Positions 17,400-27,552 are shown, numbered from the stretch's first letter. The stretch is 64,000 nt of DNA from Actinomadura craniellae (GCF_003289645.1 NZ_QLYX01000001.1:1-64000), one strand, 5' to 3'. Made by a program: numbers and translations. The notes: generated by a model not told the origin, from the sequence alone.

Positions 17400-18451
17400 G
17401 CCGGATGCGACGGATACGACCCCGGACGGTGGCCCTGGCCACCGGCGGCGCGGTGGTGCTGGGCGGTGCCGGGCTGGTCGCGGTGGGGGTCGGCGGCGGA
17501 GCGGACGCGGCCCCCGCCCGCGGCGCCCTGCCGCCCGCCACGGCCGACGTGGTCCGCACCACGCTGACCGACACCGAGCAGGTCGACGGCACCCTCGGTT
17601 ACGGCGAGCCGCGCACCGCGACCGGCGCCGGCGGGGGCATGCTGACCTGGCTGCCCGCCGAGGGGGGCGCGGTCGGCCGCGGCGAGCCCGCCTACCGGGT
17701 GGACGGGGAGGCCGTGCCGCTGCTGTACGGGTCGCTGCCGGTCTACCGGGCGCTCCGGCCAGGGGTGTCCGGCTCGGACGTGAAGCAACTGGAGCGCAAC
17801 CTGAGCGCGCTCGGCTACACCGGCTTCACCGTCGACGACGACTACACCTCCGGCACCGCGGACGCCGTCCGGAGCTGGCAGGACGACCTGGGCCTGCCGG
17901 AGACGGGCACGGTGACCCGGGCGCTGGTCGCCCCCGGCCGGATCCGGGTGGGCGAGCACAAGCGGGCGACCGGCGACCCGGCCGGCGGGGTGCTGTACAC
18001 CTACACCGGCACCACCCGCGTCGTCGTCGTGGACCTCGACGTCAAGGACCAGCGGCTCGCCGAACGGGGCGCCACCGCCACCGTCGAGCTGCCCGACGGG
18101 AAGACCACCGAAGGGAAGATCACCCGGATCGGGACCGTGGCGACCAAGGCCGGCCAGGACTCCGACGTCTCGACCGTCGAGGTCACGATCACGGTCGCCG
18201 ACCAGAAGGCGCTGGGCGGCCTCGACCAGGCCCCGGTGGACGTCCACCTGGCCGCCGAGCGCCGGCAGAACGTGCTGGCCGTGCCGGTTGCCGCGCTGCT
18301 GGCGTTGCCCGAGGGCGGGTACGGCGTCCAGGTCGTCGCGGGGGGCGGTACCCGGACGATCGAGGTCGAGGTCGGGATGTTCGCCGCGGGACGGGTCGAG
18401 GTGAGCGGTGCCGGGCTGGCCGCGGGCATGAAGGTCGGGGTCCCCCGGTGA
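17396..18451 (+). CDS. Periplasmic adaptor with peptidoglycan-binding-like domain (MacA-like)
   Basis: 351 residues. One N-terminal membrane anchor (about 10-36), then a PG_binding_1-type segment ([33 protein letters not shown]) and a C-terminal HlyD/MacA-like beta domain ([23 protein letters not shown]). I prefer GTG 17396 because GGGAGG is 5 bp away; ATG 17405 is an alternative. It links the ABC transporter to the cell wall or extracellular side. Its stop overlaps the ATPase start (GTGA). Confidence 0.88.
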   Translation: MSRMRRIRPRTVALATGGAVVLGGAGLVAVGVGGGADAAPARGALPPATADVVRTTLTDTEQVDGTLGYGEPRTATGAGGGMLTWLPAEGGAVGRGEPAYRVDGEAVPLLYGSLPVYRALRPGVSGSDVKQLERNLSALGYTGFTVDDDYTSGTADAVRSWQDDLGLPETGTVTRALVAPGRIRVGEHKRATGDPAGGVLYTYTGTTRVVVVDLDVKDQRLAERGATATVELPDGKTTEGKITRIGTVATKAGQDSDVSTVEVTITVADQKALGGLDQAPVDVHLAAERRQNVLAVPVAALLALPEGGYGVQVVAGGGTRTIEVEVGMFAAGRVEVSGAGLAAGMKVGVPR

Positions 18452-19134
18452 CGCCCGTGGCGGAACTGGTCGAGGTGACCCGCACCTACCCAGGCGGGGT
18501 CACCGCGGTGGACGGGGTCTCCCTTGCCGTGGGACGCGGTGAGCTGGTCGCGATCGTGGGCCCCTCCGGCTCCGGCAAGTCGACCCTGCTGCACCTGCTG
18601 GGCACGCTCGACCTGCCCGGCTCCGGCACGGTCCGGATCGAGGGCCGGGACGTGGCGGAACTGTCGGACCGGGGGCTGTCGGCGCTGCGGGCGCACCGGC
18701 TCGGGTTCGTCTTCCAGCAGTTCCACCTGGCCGCCGGGGTGCGCGCCCTGGACAACGTGGCCGACGGGCTGCTGTACGCGGGAGCGCCGCTGGCCGAGCG
18801 GCGCCGCCGGGCCGCGGCGGCGCTGCGGCGGGTCGGCCTGGGGCACCGGATGGACCACCGCCCGCACCAGCTCTCCGGCGGGGAGAAGCAGCGGGTGGCG
18901 ATCGCCCGGGCCGTGGTGGGGGAGCCGTCGCTGCTGCTGGCGGACGAGCCCACCGGCGCGCTGGACACCGCCACCGGGGCCGGGGTGCTGGACCTGCTGC
19001 GCGAGCTGGCCGGCGGCGGGACCGCGGTGGTGGTGATCACCCATGATCGGGACATCGCCGCCTCGCTGCCCCGCCGGGTGGAGATGCGCGACGGCCGGGT
19101 GGTCCGCGACACCGCGGCGGTGATGGTCCCGTGA
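18448..19134 (+). CDS. ABC transporter ATP-binding protein (MacB/LolD type)
   Basis: 228 residues, a single nucleotide-binding domain. Walker [11 protein letters not shown]-loop FVFQQFHL, signature [14 protein letters not shown], Walker [13 protein letters not shown], and H-loop VITHD are all intact. GTG 18448 overlaps the previous stop; its own stop overlaps the permease start (GTGA). It powers the adjacent FtsX-like permease. Confidence 0.95.
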   Translation: MTPVAELVEVTRTYPGGVTAVDGVSLAVGRGELVAIVGPSGSGKSTLLHLLGTLDLPGSGTVRIEGRDVAELSDRGLSALRAHRLGFVFQQFHLAAGVRALDNVADGLLYAGAPLAERRRRAAAALRRVGLGHRMDHRPHQLSGGEKQRVAIARAVVGEPSLLLADEPTGALDTATGAGVLDLLRELAGGGTAVVVITHDRDIAASLPRRVEMRDGRVVRDTAAVMVP

Positions 19135-20336
19135 CCGCGCGGGAGGAGCGGGCCGCCCGGCTGGGCTTCCGGGACGTGCTGCGGGTGGGCGCGGCCGGGC
19201 TGCGGGCCCGCCCGCTGCGGGTCTTCCTGTCCGCGCTGGGCATCGCCATCGGCATCGCCGCCATGGTCGGGGTGGTGGGCATCTCCACCTCCAGCCGCGC
19301 CGAGCTGCGGGCCGAGCTCGACCGGCTCGGCACGAACCTGCTGACCGCGGCGCCCGGCAACGACCTCTTCGGGGCGGAGGCGTCCCTGCCCGCCGAGTCG
19401 GTCGGGATGGTCGGCCGGCAGCCCGGCGTCATCTCGGCGTCGGCCACCGGCCGGGTCGCCGACGCCAAGGTCTACCGCAACGACCGCATCCCGGCGGCCG
19501 AGAGCGGCGGGATCAGCGTGCAGGCGGCCCGCACCGACCTGCCCGGCACCGTCGGCCTGACGGTCGCCAGCGGCGGCTGGCTGAACGCGGCCACGGCGCG
19601 GCACCCGGCGGTGGTGCTGGGCGCGGCGGCGGCCGAGCGGCTGGGCGTCGGTGCGGCGGGGCCCGGCGTGCAGGTCTGGCTGGGGGAGCGGTGGTTCACC
19701 GTGATCGGTGTCCTCGCCCCGGCCGAGCTGGCCCCCGAGCTCGACGGCGCGGCGCTGGTCGGCTGGGCTCAGGCCACGACGGCGCTGGGCTTCGACGGTC
19801 ACCCCACCACCGTCTACACCCGGGCCGCCGAGGACCGGGTGGAGGCGGTGCGGGATCTGCTGGCCCCGGCCGTCAATCCCGAGTCGCCCAACGAGGTCAA
19901 GGTGAGCCGGCCGTCCGAGGCGCTGGAGGCCAAGGCCGCGACCGACCGGGCCTTCACCGGCCTGCTGCTGGGGCTGGGCGGGGTGGCGCTGCTGGTCGGC
20001 GGGGTCGGCGTGGCCAACACCATGGTGATCTCGGTGCTGGAGCGGCGGGCCGAGATCGGGTTGCGCCGCTCGCTGGGCGCCACCCGGGCGCAGATCCGGA
20101 TCCAGTTCCTCACCGAGTCGCAGCTGCTGGCCGCGCTCGGCGGGGCCGGCGGGGTACTGCTCGGCATCGCGGTCACCGCGGTGTACGCCTTCGGCCAGGG
20201 CTGGCCGGCGGTGGTGCCGCCGTGGGCGATGGTCGGCGGTGTCGCCGCGACCCTGGTGATCGGCGCGGTCGCCGGTCTCTACCCGGCGATCCGGGCGGCC
20301 CGGCTGGCTCCCACCGAGGCCCTCGCCGCCCCCTGA
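19131..20336 (+). CDS. ABC transporter permease (FtsX/MacB type)
   Basis: 401 residues. One helix near 25-45, a large extracytoplasmic domain (about 46-275), then three C-terminal helices with the FtsX signature [19 protein letters not shown] between the first two. The topology matches MacB split from its ATPase. It is the last gene of the operon and is followed by a strong hairpin. Export of a peptide, lipid or drug, or mechanotransmission, is possible. Confidence 0.93.
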   Translation: MTAREERAARLGFRDVLRVGAAGLRARPLRVFLSALGIAIGIAAMVGVVGISTSSRAELRAELDRLGTNLLTAAPGNDLFGAEASLPAESVGMVGRQPGVISASATGRVADAKVYRNDRIPAAESGGISVQAARTDLPGTVGLTVASGGWLNAATARHPAVVLGAAAAERLGVGAAGPGVQVWLGERWFTVIGVLAPAELAPELDGAALVGWAQATTALGFDGHPTTVYTRAAEDRVEAVRDLLAPAVNPESPNEVKVSRPSEALEAKAATDRAFTGLLLGLGGVALLVGGVGVANTMVISVLERRAEIGLRRSLGATRAQIRIQFLTESQLLAALGGAGGVLLGIAVTAVYAFGQGWPAVVPPWAMVGGVAATLVIGAVAGLYPAIRAARLAPTEALAAP

Positions 20337-20341
20337 GACGC

Positions 20342-20372
20342 GCCGCCCTCCGGTGGCGCGCCGGAGGGCGGC
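20342..20372 (+). terminator. Hairpin terminator after the ABC operon
   Basis: GCCGCCCTCCGG (20342-20353) and CCGGAGGGCGGC (20361-20372) form a perfect 12-bp stem with a 7-nt loop, starting 5 bp after the permease stop. Confidence 0.75.
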
Positions 20373-20474
20373 GTCCCGGCCGCCGGGCCGGGCGGATAGC
20401 CTGCCGACCGTGCATGGTCCGGCCGCCCGGCCCCGGGAACGGCCGTCCTCGGGAACGTGGGAGGACCCGTCCAG

Positions 20475-21215
20475 ATGAGCTGGCTGCGCTGCCCGGAGCC
20501 GCGCCCGTGGGCGTCGCTGCGGCTGTTCTGCTTCCCGCACGCGGGCGGGTCGGCCGCGTTCTACCGGCCCTGGTCCCGGCGGCTGCCCGCGGCGGTCGAG
20601 ATGCACATCGTGCAGTACCCCGGCCGCGCCGACCGGATGCGGGACCCCTTCGTGGACGACATGGGGCGGCTGGCCCGGCTGGTCGCCGGGGAGCTGGGCC
20701 CGCTGCTGGACCGGCCGGTGGCGCTGTTCGGCCACAGCATGGGGGCGGTCCTGGCCTACGAGGTGGCCCGGCTGCTGCAGGAGCGGGGGAACGCGCCCGG
20801 CCACCTGTTCGCCTCGGCCTCCCGCCCGCCGCACCGCCGCGGCGCGGGCAAGAACATCGCCGGGCTGGACGACGACGCCCTGGTGGCCGAACTGGCCGAG
20901 CTGGGCGGCACCGACGTCGAGCTGCTCCGGGACCCGGAGTTGCGCGAGCTGGTGCTGCCGTACGTGCGCAACGACTTCGCCCTCATCGAGGCTTACACCG
21001 AGCTCGCCGGGCCCCGGCTCGGCGTCCCGGTCACCGCGCTGGTCGGCGACGCCGACCCCCGCGTGGACGCCACGGGGGCGGGTGGCTGGGCCGAGGCCAC
21101 CGACGGCGCCTTCGCCCTGCGGACGTTCGAGGGGGACCACTTCTACCTCGTCCCCCGCCGGGAGCAGGTGATCGCCGAGATCCTGCGTGCGCTGCACGTC
21201 CCCGCCGGCCCCTGA
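20475..21215 (+). CDS. Type II thioesterase (alpha/beta hydrolase)
   Basis: 246 residues, normal for the family. Motifs: LFCFPHAGGSA near the N-terminus, QYPGRADR, nucleophile elbow GHSMGA, catalytic Asp in VGDADPRV, and His in GDHFYL. ATG 20475 follows GGGAGG by 10 bp; a GTG start 18 bp earlier is possible. Such enzymes remove stalled acyl groups from polyketide or peptide synthetases. No synthase is in the window, so it either acts in trans or has been separated from its cluster. Confidence 0.9.
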   Translation: MSWLRCPEPRPWASLRLFCFPHAGGSAAFYRPWSRRLPAAVEMHIVQYPGRADRMRDPFVDDMGRLARLVAGELGPLLDRPVALFGHSMGAVLAYEVARLLQERGNAPGHLFASASRPPHRRGAGKNIAGLDDDALVAELAELGGTDVELLRDPELRELVLPYVRNDFALIEAYTELAGPRLGVPVTALVGDADPRVDATGAGGWAEATDGAFALRTFEGDHFYLVPRREQVIAEILRALHVPAGP

Positions 21216-21219
21216 GGGC

Positions 21220-24123
21220 TCAGCCGTCCACCAGACCCTCGCGGTGGGCGATCGCGGCGGCCTGGGTGCGGCTGGCGGCGCCCAGCTTGCCCAGGATGTT
21301 GGACACGTGCACGCTTGCCGTCTTCGGCGAGATGACCAGGGCGGCGGCGATCTCGCGGTTGTTGCGCCCGGCCGCGACCAGCCGCAGCACCTCCCGCTCC
21401 CGGCCGGTCAACCCGGCCGGGCCCGCGCCTGGCCGGCCGCCGCCGCCCAGCCGGGCACGGCGGCCCAGCCGGTCCAGCGCCCGTGCCAGCGGGGCGGCGC
21501 CGAGCCGTTCGGCCGTCTCCAGCGCCCGGCGCCACTCGGCGGTCGCGGCGGCGCGGTCGCCGTGCGCGGCGAGCGACTCGGCCAGCCGCAGCCGCGACCG
21601 GGCCACCTCGTAGTCGAACCCGTAGTCGAAGGCGTCCACCACGGCCCGCCACAGGTCGGGCCCGTCGTCGCCGCGCGCCCGGTGCCACTCGGCCTCGGCC
21701 CGCGCCAGCCACGCGACCCCCTCGACGCCGAGCCAGCCCCGGGGGATCCCGGCGGCGGCGTCGGCGGCCGTTTCGCGGGCCCGCCGAACGAGGTCGTCGG
21801 CGGCCCGCACGGCCTCCAGGGCGGTGGCGTCGTCCCCGGCGGACCGCGCTCCGGCCGCCCGGTCGGCCTGCGCCCACAGCCCGGTGGCGGCGATCCGCAG
21901 GATGCCCGGGTCGTAGGGTTCGAGCGCGTCCAGCGCGGTCGTCACGTGCTCGATCGCCGCGTCCACCGCGCCCTCCCACAGGGCGTGCTCGGCGGCCAGG
22001 CCGTGCGCGATGTAGACGTTGAACGCGTCCGCGGGCCGGAACGCCGCCAGCCGGTGCAGCCGCTCGGTGACCGTGCCGGCGCCGCGAGCCACCTCCAGGA
22101 ACAGCGCGTACGCCGATTCGGTGGCCTCGGCCCGGGTGCGCGGCCGGGTACCGAAGCCGGCGGCCAGCTCGGCGGTCCGGTCCCACTCTCCGGAGGTGTA
22201 GTGGATCAGGTAGCGCAGCAGGCGTAGGAACATGCCGTAGGTGCTCTGGCCGAGCCCGCCGTCGAGGACGAGCCGCACTCCTTCTTCGGCGGCTTTCGTC
22301 GCACCCGGCAGGTCACCGCGGTCGAACGCCGTCCGGGCGTGGTGGAAGGCGGCCCGGAGCGCGATCTGCGGGTCGCCCGCCTCCCGGGCGAGCGCGACGG
22401 CGGCGGCGAACGCCGTCGCCGGTTCCGCGCCGGTGTGCGACTCGCGGTGGATGGCCAGCGAGACCCGGGCGCCGGCCTCCGCGTCGCCGGCCCCGGTCGC
22501 CCGCGCGGCGGCGATCGCCTCCTCGGCCCACCGCGGAACCTCGTCGTGCTGGTCGCTCCACAGCAGGGTGCGGGCATAGGTGGACAGCGCCCGGGCCCGT
22601 TGCGGGGTGGGCGGGTCGGCCGGCAGCAGGTCGACGGCGGTGCGGGCGGTGGCCCGTGCCTCGGCCTCGGCGCTCAGGTCGGCGAGGTGGTAGGCGAGCC
22701 GCTCGCCGAGCTCCGCGCGCAGCGGCAGGTCGGCGGGATCGGCGTCGTTGAGCAGCCGGCGCAGCCGCCCGACGGCCCGGTGCGGGTCACCGCCGTGGGC
22801 CAGGGCCGCCACCGCCCGCAGCGCCAGCCGGCTCCGGTCGAGCCCGGCGGCGGCCTCGGGGTCGCCGACCGCGTCCCACAGCGACAGCGCCCGGTCGTAG
22901 TGCTCGCACGCCTCGGCCGGGGCGCCCAGCCGGTCGGCCTCCCGGCCCGCGGTCACCGAGGCGGCGAAGGCGGTGGCCAGGTCGTGCGCGGCCAGGCTGT
23001 GGTGGGCCAGTTCGGCCGCGGCCCGGGAGCGCCCGCCGGGTGGCGCGGCGGCCAGCAGCCGGGCGAAGGCGGCGTGCAGCCGGGTCCGTTCCCCGGGCAG
23101 CAGGTCGGTGTAGACGGCTTCGCGTAGCAGCGCGTGCCGGAACGTGTACCCGCCGGGCCCGTCGGGCACCAGCAGCCGGTGCGAGACGATCTCGCGCAGT
23201 GCCCGCTCGCATTCCGCCTCGTCCAGCCCTGACACCGTGCGGACCAGGGTGTCGTCCACCCGGCGGCCGGCCACCGCGGCCGCCCGCACCACCCGCTGGG
23301 CGGGTTCCGGCAGCTGCTCGATCCGGGACAGCAGCAGGTCGGTGAGGACCGCGGGCAGTTCGTCGCCGGCGTTCGCGGCGGCCAGCAGTTCCGCCGCGTA
23401 GAACGGGTTGCCCTCCGAGCGCTCGTGCACCCGGGCCACCACGTCCGCCGGGAGCGGGGCGCCCGCCAGCGCCGTGGTGTAGTCGGCGGTCTCGGCGGGA
23501 CCGAACGGCCGCACCTCGACCGAGGTCACCTCGGGCAGCCGGGTCAGCTCGGCCACGACGAGCCGGAGCGGGTGCCGCCGGTGCAGGTCGTCGGAGCGGT
23601 AGGTGCCGACCAGGCACACCCGCTCGTGTTCCAGCACCCGGCTCAGGAAGACGAGCAGGTCACGGGTGGAGCGGTCGGCCCAGTGCAGATCCTCCAGCAC
23701 CACCAGTACGGGCCGGTCGTCGGCGAGTTCGCCCAGCAGGCCGAGCACCGCGCCGAACAGCCGCTGCCGGGCCAGCTCGGCCGGCCCGTCGGCGCCGGCC
23801 TCGCCGTCGGGGAGCAGCCGCGCCAGGACCGGCCGGTCGTGCAGCGCGGTGTGCAGTACCGGGGCGGTGCGGGGGTCGCGGCTCGCGGTCCACAGGGCGT
23901 CGGTCAGCGGCAGGTAGGGGATGGTGTCGCCGAGTTCGGCGCACTGGCCCGTCAGGACGGTGCCGCCCCGGTCGCGCACGGTCGCGGTGAGTTCGTTGAT
24001 CAGCCGGGTCTTGCCGATCCCCGCGTCGCCGCCGACCAGCACGGTCACGGCGTGACCCGTGGTGGCCCGGTCGAAGGCGCCGAGCAGTTCTGACAGCTCC
24101 GCTCTCCGCCCGATCAGTTCCAC
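21220..24123 (-). CDS. LuxR-family regulator with N-terminal AAA/NTPase domain (LAL type)
   Basis: 967 residues. Walker A GGDAGIGKT at 31-39, Walker B-like VLVVLEDLHWAD, then a long TPR-like helical region, and a C-terminal LuxR helix-turn-helix (LTGREREVLRLVAAGRNNRE, about 900-960). I choose GTG 24123 (VELIGRRAEL), the standard family start; the frame remains open to a GTG at 24219. It ends 4 bp from the convergent thioesterase. LAL regulators often sit in or near biosynthetic clusters; its target here is unknown. Confidence 0.92.
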   Translation of the reverse strand: MELIGRRAELSELLGAFDRATTGHAVTVLVGGDAGIGKTRLINELTATVRDRGGTVLTGQCAELGDTIPYLPLTDALWTASRDPRTAPVLHTALHDRPVLARLLPDGEAGADGPAELARQRLFGAVLGLLGELADDRPVLVVLEDLHWADRSTRDLLVFLSRVLEHERVCLVGTYRSDDLHRRHPLRLVVAELTRLPEVTSVEVRPFGPAETADYTTALAGAPLPADVVARVHERSEGNPFYAAELLAAANAGDELPAVLTDLLLSRIEQLPEPAQRVVRAAAVAGRRVDDTLVRTVSGLDEAECERALREIVSHRLLVPDGPGGYTFRHALLREAVYTDLLPGERTRLHAAFARLLAAAPPGGRSRAAAELAHHSLAAHDLATAFAASVTAGREADRLGAPAEACEHYDRALSLWDAVGDPEAAAGLDRSRLALRAVAALAHGGDPHRAVGRLRRLLNDADPADLPLRAELGERLAYHLADLSAEAEARATARTAVDLLPADPPTPQRARALSTYARTLLWSDQHDEVPRWAEEAIAAARATGAGDAEAGARVSLAIHRESHTGAEPATAFAAAVALAREAGDPQIALRAAFHHARTAFDRGDLPGATKAAEEGVRLVLDGGLGQSTYGMFLRLLRYLIHYTSGEWDRTAELAAGFGTRPRTRAEATESAYALFLEVARGAGTVTERLHRLAAFRPADAFNVYIAHGLAAEHALWEGAVDAAIEHVTTALDALEPYDPGILRIAATGLWAQADRAAGARSAGDDATALEAVRAADDLVRRARETAADAAAGIPRGWLGVEGVAWLARAEAEWHRARGDDGPDLWRAVVDAFDYGFDYEVARSRLRLAESLAAHGDRAAATAEWRRALETAERLGAAPLARALDRLGRRARLGGGGRPGAGPAGLTGREREVLRLVAAGRNNREIAAALVISPKTASVHVSNILGKLGAASRTQAAAIAHREGLVDG

Positions 24124-24288
24124 GCCGCCGAGTATCGCACTATGGGGCGGATGATCCGTTATGTCCGGCCAGGTGGGGAGTCCTACCACCGGCCGGGCCC
24201 CGGGGCGGGGGCGGGACACGCAGCATTCCGGTCAACGCCTGGTCATCATTTGGTTCCATAGCGTATTCGACCCAGGTTGGCGGGTATG

Positions 24289-24300
24289 ACCGCTAGCGGT
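24289..24300. promoter_or_regulatory. Perfect 12-bp palindrome in a divergent promoter
   Basis: ACCGCTAGCGGT lies between the LuxR gene and the small helical-bundle gene, 89 bp upstream of the latter. A candidate operator. Confidence 0.4.
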
Positions 24301-24388
24301 TGGTGAGCCCGCGGCGCTGCCGACCTCTGGCAGCCGTGCTGAGCGGGCCATGACCCGATGTCTCCGATCAGCATGAGGTGATCCGTTC

Positions 24389-24712
24389 ATGTCCTCGATG
24401 ATGGCGCTTCACCGGCGGCCCGAGATGGCCGACCGGCCGGCTCCGGAGCCGGCACCCGCCCGCAGGCCACCAGGTCGTATCGCCACCGGTGATCCGGAAC
24501 ACATCGCCGTGCGGCTCGCGGCGGAGTTTCCGTTCCTGGACCGGCACACCATCAGCACCTGCGTGCGCGACACGTGCAACTGCCTCGCGCATCTGGGCAT
24601 CGCGGTGAGCCCGGACGTCATCGAGCGGCTGGCCCGTGAACATCTCACCACCCTGGCCTCCTCGCCGCTGCTGGAGGATCCGGTTCCGTTCCGGGACGTC
24701 CGAGAAGGCTGA
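24389..24712 (+). CDS. Small protein with three-helix-bundle (DUF3562-like) domain
   Basis: 107 residues. A Pro-rich N-terminus is followed by a compact helical region: VRLAAEFPFLDRHTISTCVR, then LAHLGI, then IERLAREHLTTL. This pattern fits the small three-helix dimerisation domain of actinobacterial proteins of unknown role. ATG 24389 has GAGG 10 bp upstream; ATG 24398 is also possible. It converges on the glycosyltransferase gene across a shared terminator. Confidence 0.7.
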   Translation: MSSMMALHRRPEMADRPAPEPAPARRPPGRIATGDPEHIAVRLAAEFPFLDRHTISTCVRDTCNCLAHLGIAVSPDVIERLAREHLTTLASSPLLEDPVPFRDVREG

Positions 24713-24806
24713 CCGCAGGTGGCCCATCCGAGGGGAAGCGGCTGGGCCGCCGCTCTTTCAGGCTTTTCGCATTCTGCCCGTCGGGCACGGGGGCCGGACA
24801 AGGGAA

Positions 24807-24836
24807 GACCCCCGGCCCTGCCCGTGGCCGGGGGTC
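24807..24836. terminator. Bidirectional hairpin terminator
   Basis: GACCCCCGGCC (24807-24817) pairs with GGCCGGGGGTC (24826-24836) around an 8-nt loop, between convergent genes and 19 bp past the glycosyltransferase stop. Confidence 0.7.
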
Positions 24837-24855
24837 CTGGTCCAGGAGGGGGCGG

Positions 24856-26103
24856 TCAGGCGGTCGCGCCGACCGGCTCCCGCGGCGCGTCCACATCGGT
24901 CTCGCCGTCGACCTCGACCTCCGGCTCGGGGTCGGGCAGCAGCCGGGCGTAGGCGCGGGCCGTCTCGGCGGCGATCCGCTCGACGGAGTAGCGCGAGTGG
25001 GCCCGGTCGGCGGCGGCGATCGCGAAGCCGGCCACCGTGGTCGGCTCGGCGAGCAACCGGCGGATCGCCCGGCCGATCTGGGCGGGCCGGCGGGCCGGCA
25101 CGTGCAGGCCGGTCACCCCGTCGAGCACCGTGTCGGCGTTGCCGCCCACCGGGGTGGCGACCACCGGCACGCCGCAGGCCATGGCCTCCAGCGCCGCGAG
25201 CGCCGAGGGCCGGTGCGGGGCCAGGCTGAGCGCCAGCCGGGCCGACCGCAGCAGCTTCGGAACGTCCTTGCGGGGGAGCCGGCCGAGAAAGATCACCCGG
25301 TCGTCCACGTGGACCTCCTTGGCCAGCAGCCGGAGCCGGTGCACGACCGGGTCGTTCTCCAGGTCGTCCCGGGACGGGCCGCCCGCGATCACGAGTTCGG
25401 CGTCCGGAACGTGCACCAGGGCGCGGATCGCGGTGTCGAGCCCGCCGCAGGCCAGGTCGGAGCAGACCGCCACCAGCCGGGCCCGGTCGCCGCGGGGCAT
25501 CGTCGGGCCGGTCTCGCGGAAGCGCTCGCCGTCCACCGCGTAGGGCACCGTGCGGATGGCGCGCCGCGGGACGCCCATCCGGACGAGGTCGTCCGCCTCG
25601 TCGGCGCTGCACGCGTGGATCGTGTCGGCGGTCCGGCCGAGCACCCGCTCCAGCCGCTCGCGGGCCGGGTGCGGGGCGAGGCCGTCGCGGCGTGCCGCGA
25701 TGCCCAGCCCGTGGAAGCTCTGCACCAGCGGGAGGCCGGTTCCCTCGACGGCGGCGTGTGCGGCCAGGCCGCCGGTCCACCCGTGGGCGTGGACGAGGTC
25801 GGGACGGGTGCCGGCCAGCCGGCGGGCGAGCTCGGTGCCGAACTCGCGCAGGTACGGCAGCACCTCGTCGTCGCGCAGCGGGCGGGCGGGGCCGGCGGTG
25901 AGGTAGTGGATCGTGGCGCCCTGCCCCAGCCGGGTGCGGTCGCGGGCGGCGTCGTCGTGCCGCCGCGTGTAGAGGGACACCCGGTGGCCCTGGCGGCCCA
26001 GTTCGCGGGCGAGTTCGACGACGTGCAGGGACTGGGTGTCCTCGACGCGGCCGAGGGAGGTCGAGACCAGGGCGATGTGCAGGGGAGCAAGAGAAACGGG
26101 CAT
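24856..26103 (-). CDS. Glycosyltransferase family 4 (GT-B) protein
   Basis: 415 residues. N-terminal Rossmann half with H-V-V-E-L-A-R-E-L-G-R-Q-G-H-x-V and HAHGWTGG; C-terminal half with VIAGGPSRDDLE, FLGRLP and the nucleotide-sugar motif ALEAMACGVPVVATPVGG. ATG 26103 has GGAGG 7-8 bp upstream. The C-terminal tail is acidic and has no membrane helix. Mannosyl- or glucosyl-transfer to a lipid or small molecule is typical; the acceptor is unknown. It stands alone between small secreted proteins. Confidence 0.9.
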   Translation of the reverse strand: MPVSLAPLHIALVSTSLGRVEDTQSLHVVELARELGRQGHRVSLYTRRHDDAARDRTRLGQGATIHYLTAGPARPLRDDEVLPYLREFGTELARRLAGTRPDLVHAHGWTGGLAAHAAVEGTGLPLVQSFHGLGIAARRDGLAPHPARERLERVLGRTADTIHACSADEADDLVRMGVPRRAIRTVPYAVDGERFRETGPTMPRGDRARLVAVCSDLACGGLDTAIRALVHVPDAELVIAGGPSRDDLENDPVVHRLRLLAKEVHVDDRVIFLGRLPRKDVPKLLRSARLALSLAPHRPSALAALEAMACGVPVVATPVGGNADTVLDGVTGLHVPARRPAQIGRAIRRLLAEPTTVAGFAIAAADRAHSRYSVERIAAETARAYARLLPDPEPEVEVDGETDVDAPREPVGATA

Positions 26104-26328
26104 GGCGCAGCCTCCGGGATTCACTCAACGGGAAACCAGGAGGTGTCTGCGTCTTAGACACCCACTCGGCGATCATTCTTTCCGGGACGGGACGATATCA
26201 AACCTGGAACACCGAAGTGTTCCGCGTCACAGCGGTGCCGGCGGGCTTGCCGACTGGGACGTGGGCGCCCGGCGACCGGTTCCACGGCGCGGGGGTCCGT
26301 CCGTGCGCGGCCCCCGCGCCCGCGGCCC

Positions 26329-26595
26329 TCAGGGACGTGCCCGGCTCACGGTCCGGACCACCTTGGAGCCGTTCGGCCCGACGATACGGATCGTGTGGAT
26401 GTAGTAGACCCGGCCGTTTTTGACCTGTGTCCGGACCAGGTGGTGGCGGGCCCCGTTGGGGCCGGCCACGGCCCATTTGCGTTCGAACTTGGTGTCGGCC
26501 GAGGCCGGGGCCGACGAGCCGGCCGCCATAACCGTCGCGGCGATGACGGCGATGACGGTGGTGACGGTGATGACATGGCAGATCGCGCTCTTCAT
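26329..26595 (-). CDS. Small secreted protein, unknown function
   Basis: 88 residues. MKSAICH start, hydrophobic core and an ASA-DT cleavage region form a signal peptide. The mature part of about 55 residues is basic, with two similar halves (WAVAGPNGARHHLVRTQ and IRIVGPNGSKVVRTVS), each with a GPNG turn. ATG 26595 follows GGGAGG by about 6 bp; the longer open frame is not needed. I do not recognise a family. Confidence 0.65.
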   Translation of the reverse strand: MKSAICHVITVTTVIAVIAATVMAAGSSAPASADTKFERKWAVAGPNGARHHLVRTQVKNGRVYYIHTIRIVGPNGSKVVRTVSRARP

Positions 26596-26733
26596 CGGAG
26601 CCTCCCTCGCGTCGAGCGCTGTGGCCACGGGCCCGGCGGCATGCGGTGCGCCGGGCCCGCGGCCTGGGAACCGGTGGTCGGCGGCCTGTACCAGACCGGT
26701 CGGCACCGGTTCCCCACCTCAGCGGGGCGCCGC

Positions 26734-27270
26734 TCAGTCGGCCCCGCTGAAGATCCCGGTCGACCAGGCGCCCCACGGGCCGGCGAACTCCGCCTTCGTG
26801 CCGAAGAAGGTGCCCGGACCGTGGCCGTGGTGGTCGCGGTCGCGGTGGTCGCGGTCGCGGTGGTCACGGTCCGCCTCTTCGAAGCCCGTTCGCTCCTGGA
26901 GGAAGACCTGCTGCGGTCGGTGGTCGCGGCCGCGGCCGTGCCCGCGGGCCTCCTCGCGGCCGAACCTCTCCCGGACGAAGTGCTTCTTGTGGCCGAAGCC
27001 GCGGCCGCCGCCACGGCCGAAGCCGCGGTTGAAGTGGCGGCCGCGGTGGCAGCGCCGGTGCTTGTGGCACCGGCGGCAGCCGCAGCCGAGCTGTGCCTGT
27101 CGGAGACCCTGGCCGGTCTCTGTGGCGGTCTTGTGTGAGAAGGCGCCGGTCACACCAGCGCTCTGATTCTTCCCCTTGTGGACGGTGTCGGCCATCGCGA
27201 GTCCTGGTACACCGAGGGACAGGCCGGTGGCGACGATCCCAGTCACCGCGAGGCGGTGCAGCTTGTTCAT
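26734..27270 (-). CDS. Secreted His/Arg/Gly-rich protein with DRDH repeats
   Basis: 178 residues. Signal peptide (LAVTGIVATGLSLGVPGLAMA), then a Cys/His cluster CGCRRCHKHRRCHRGRHF, a Gly-Arg-Phe-rich stretch and short tandem D-H-R-D-R repeats before a hydrophobic end (GPWGAWSTGIFSGAD). The Cys/His density suggests metal binding, and the start resembles small actinomycete cell-surface proteins, but I assign no family. ATG 27270 follows GGGAGGGA. Codon usage follows the repeats, so it has few homology handles. Confidence 0.65.
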   Translation of the reverse strand: MNKLHRLAVTGIVATGLSLGVPGLAMADTVHKGKNQSAGVTGAFSHKTATETGQGLRQAQLGCGCRRCHKHRRCHRGRHFNRGFGRGGGRGFGHKKHFVRERFGREEARGHGRGRDHRPQQVFLQERTGFEEADRDHRDRDHRDRDHHGHGPGTFFGTKAEFAGPWGAWSTGIFSGAD

Positions 27271-27552
27271 GTGCTTCCCTCCCGTCGCGGTGATGATCGC
27301 TCCGCGACTCACAGCCACCTCTACCCCGGCGTTTACGCTAAAACACGCACCGTAGTGGATAAATAACTAAGGGTGAGTTAGAGGGGTTTTCTTGGTCGTT
27401 GAAGCCGTTTCACTAGCGGATTCGTGAGTAAGCGACCCGCCATGCGGTTTGGCCCGACCCGCCTGCCCGGTACGCCGGTAATCGCTACGATCGGCCGGGT
27501 TGTAGTGAAAGATCATTTTCGGGAGGGAGAGGTCGAGTGACAGAGGTGCGCG

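Noticed and set aside
18486-21197. 903-codon open frame on the minus strand
   Set aside because: It runs antisense through an ABC ATPase, a permease and a thioesterase that all have intact motifs; low-complexity translation.
20475-24123. Biosynthetic gene cluster suggested by thioesterase plus LuxR/AAA regulator
   Set aside because: No polyketide, peptide or terpene synthase lies anywhere in the window.
26820-26880. Short tandem repeats that look CRISPR- or satellite-like
   Set aside because: They are in frame and encode the D-H-R-D repeats of a secreted protein; no spacers and no cas genes.
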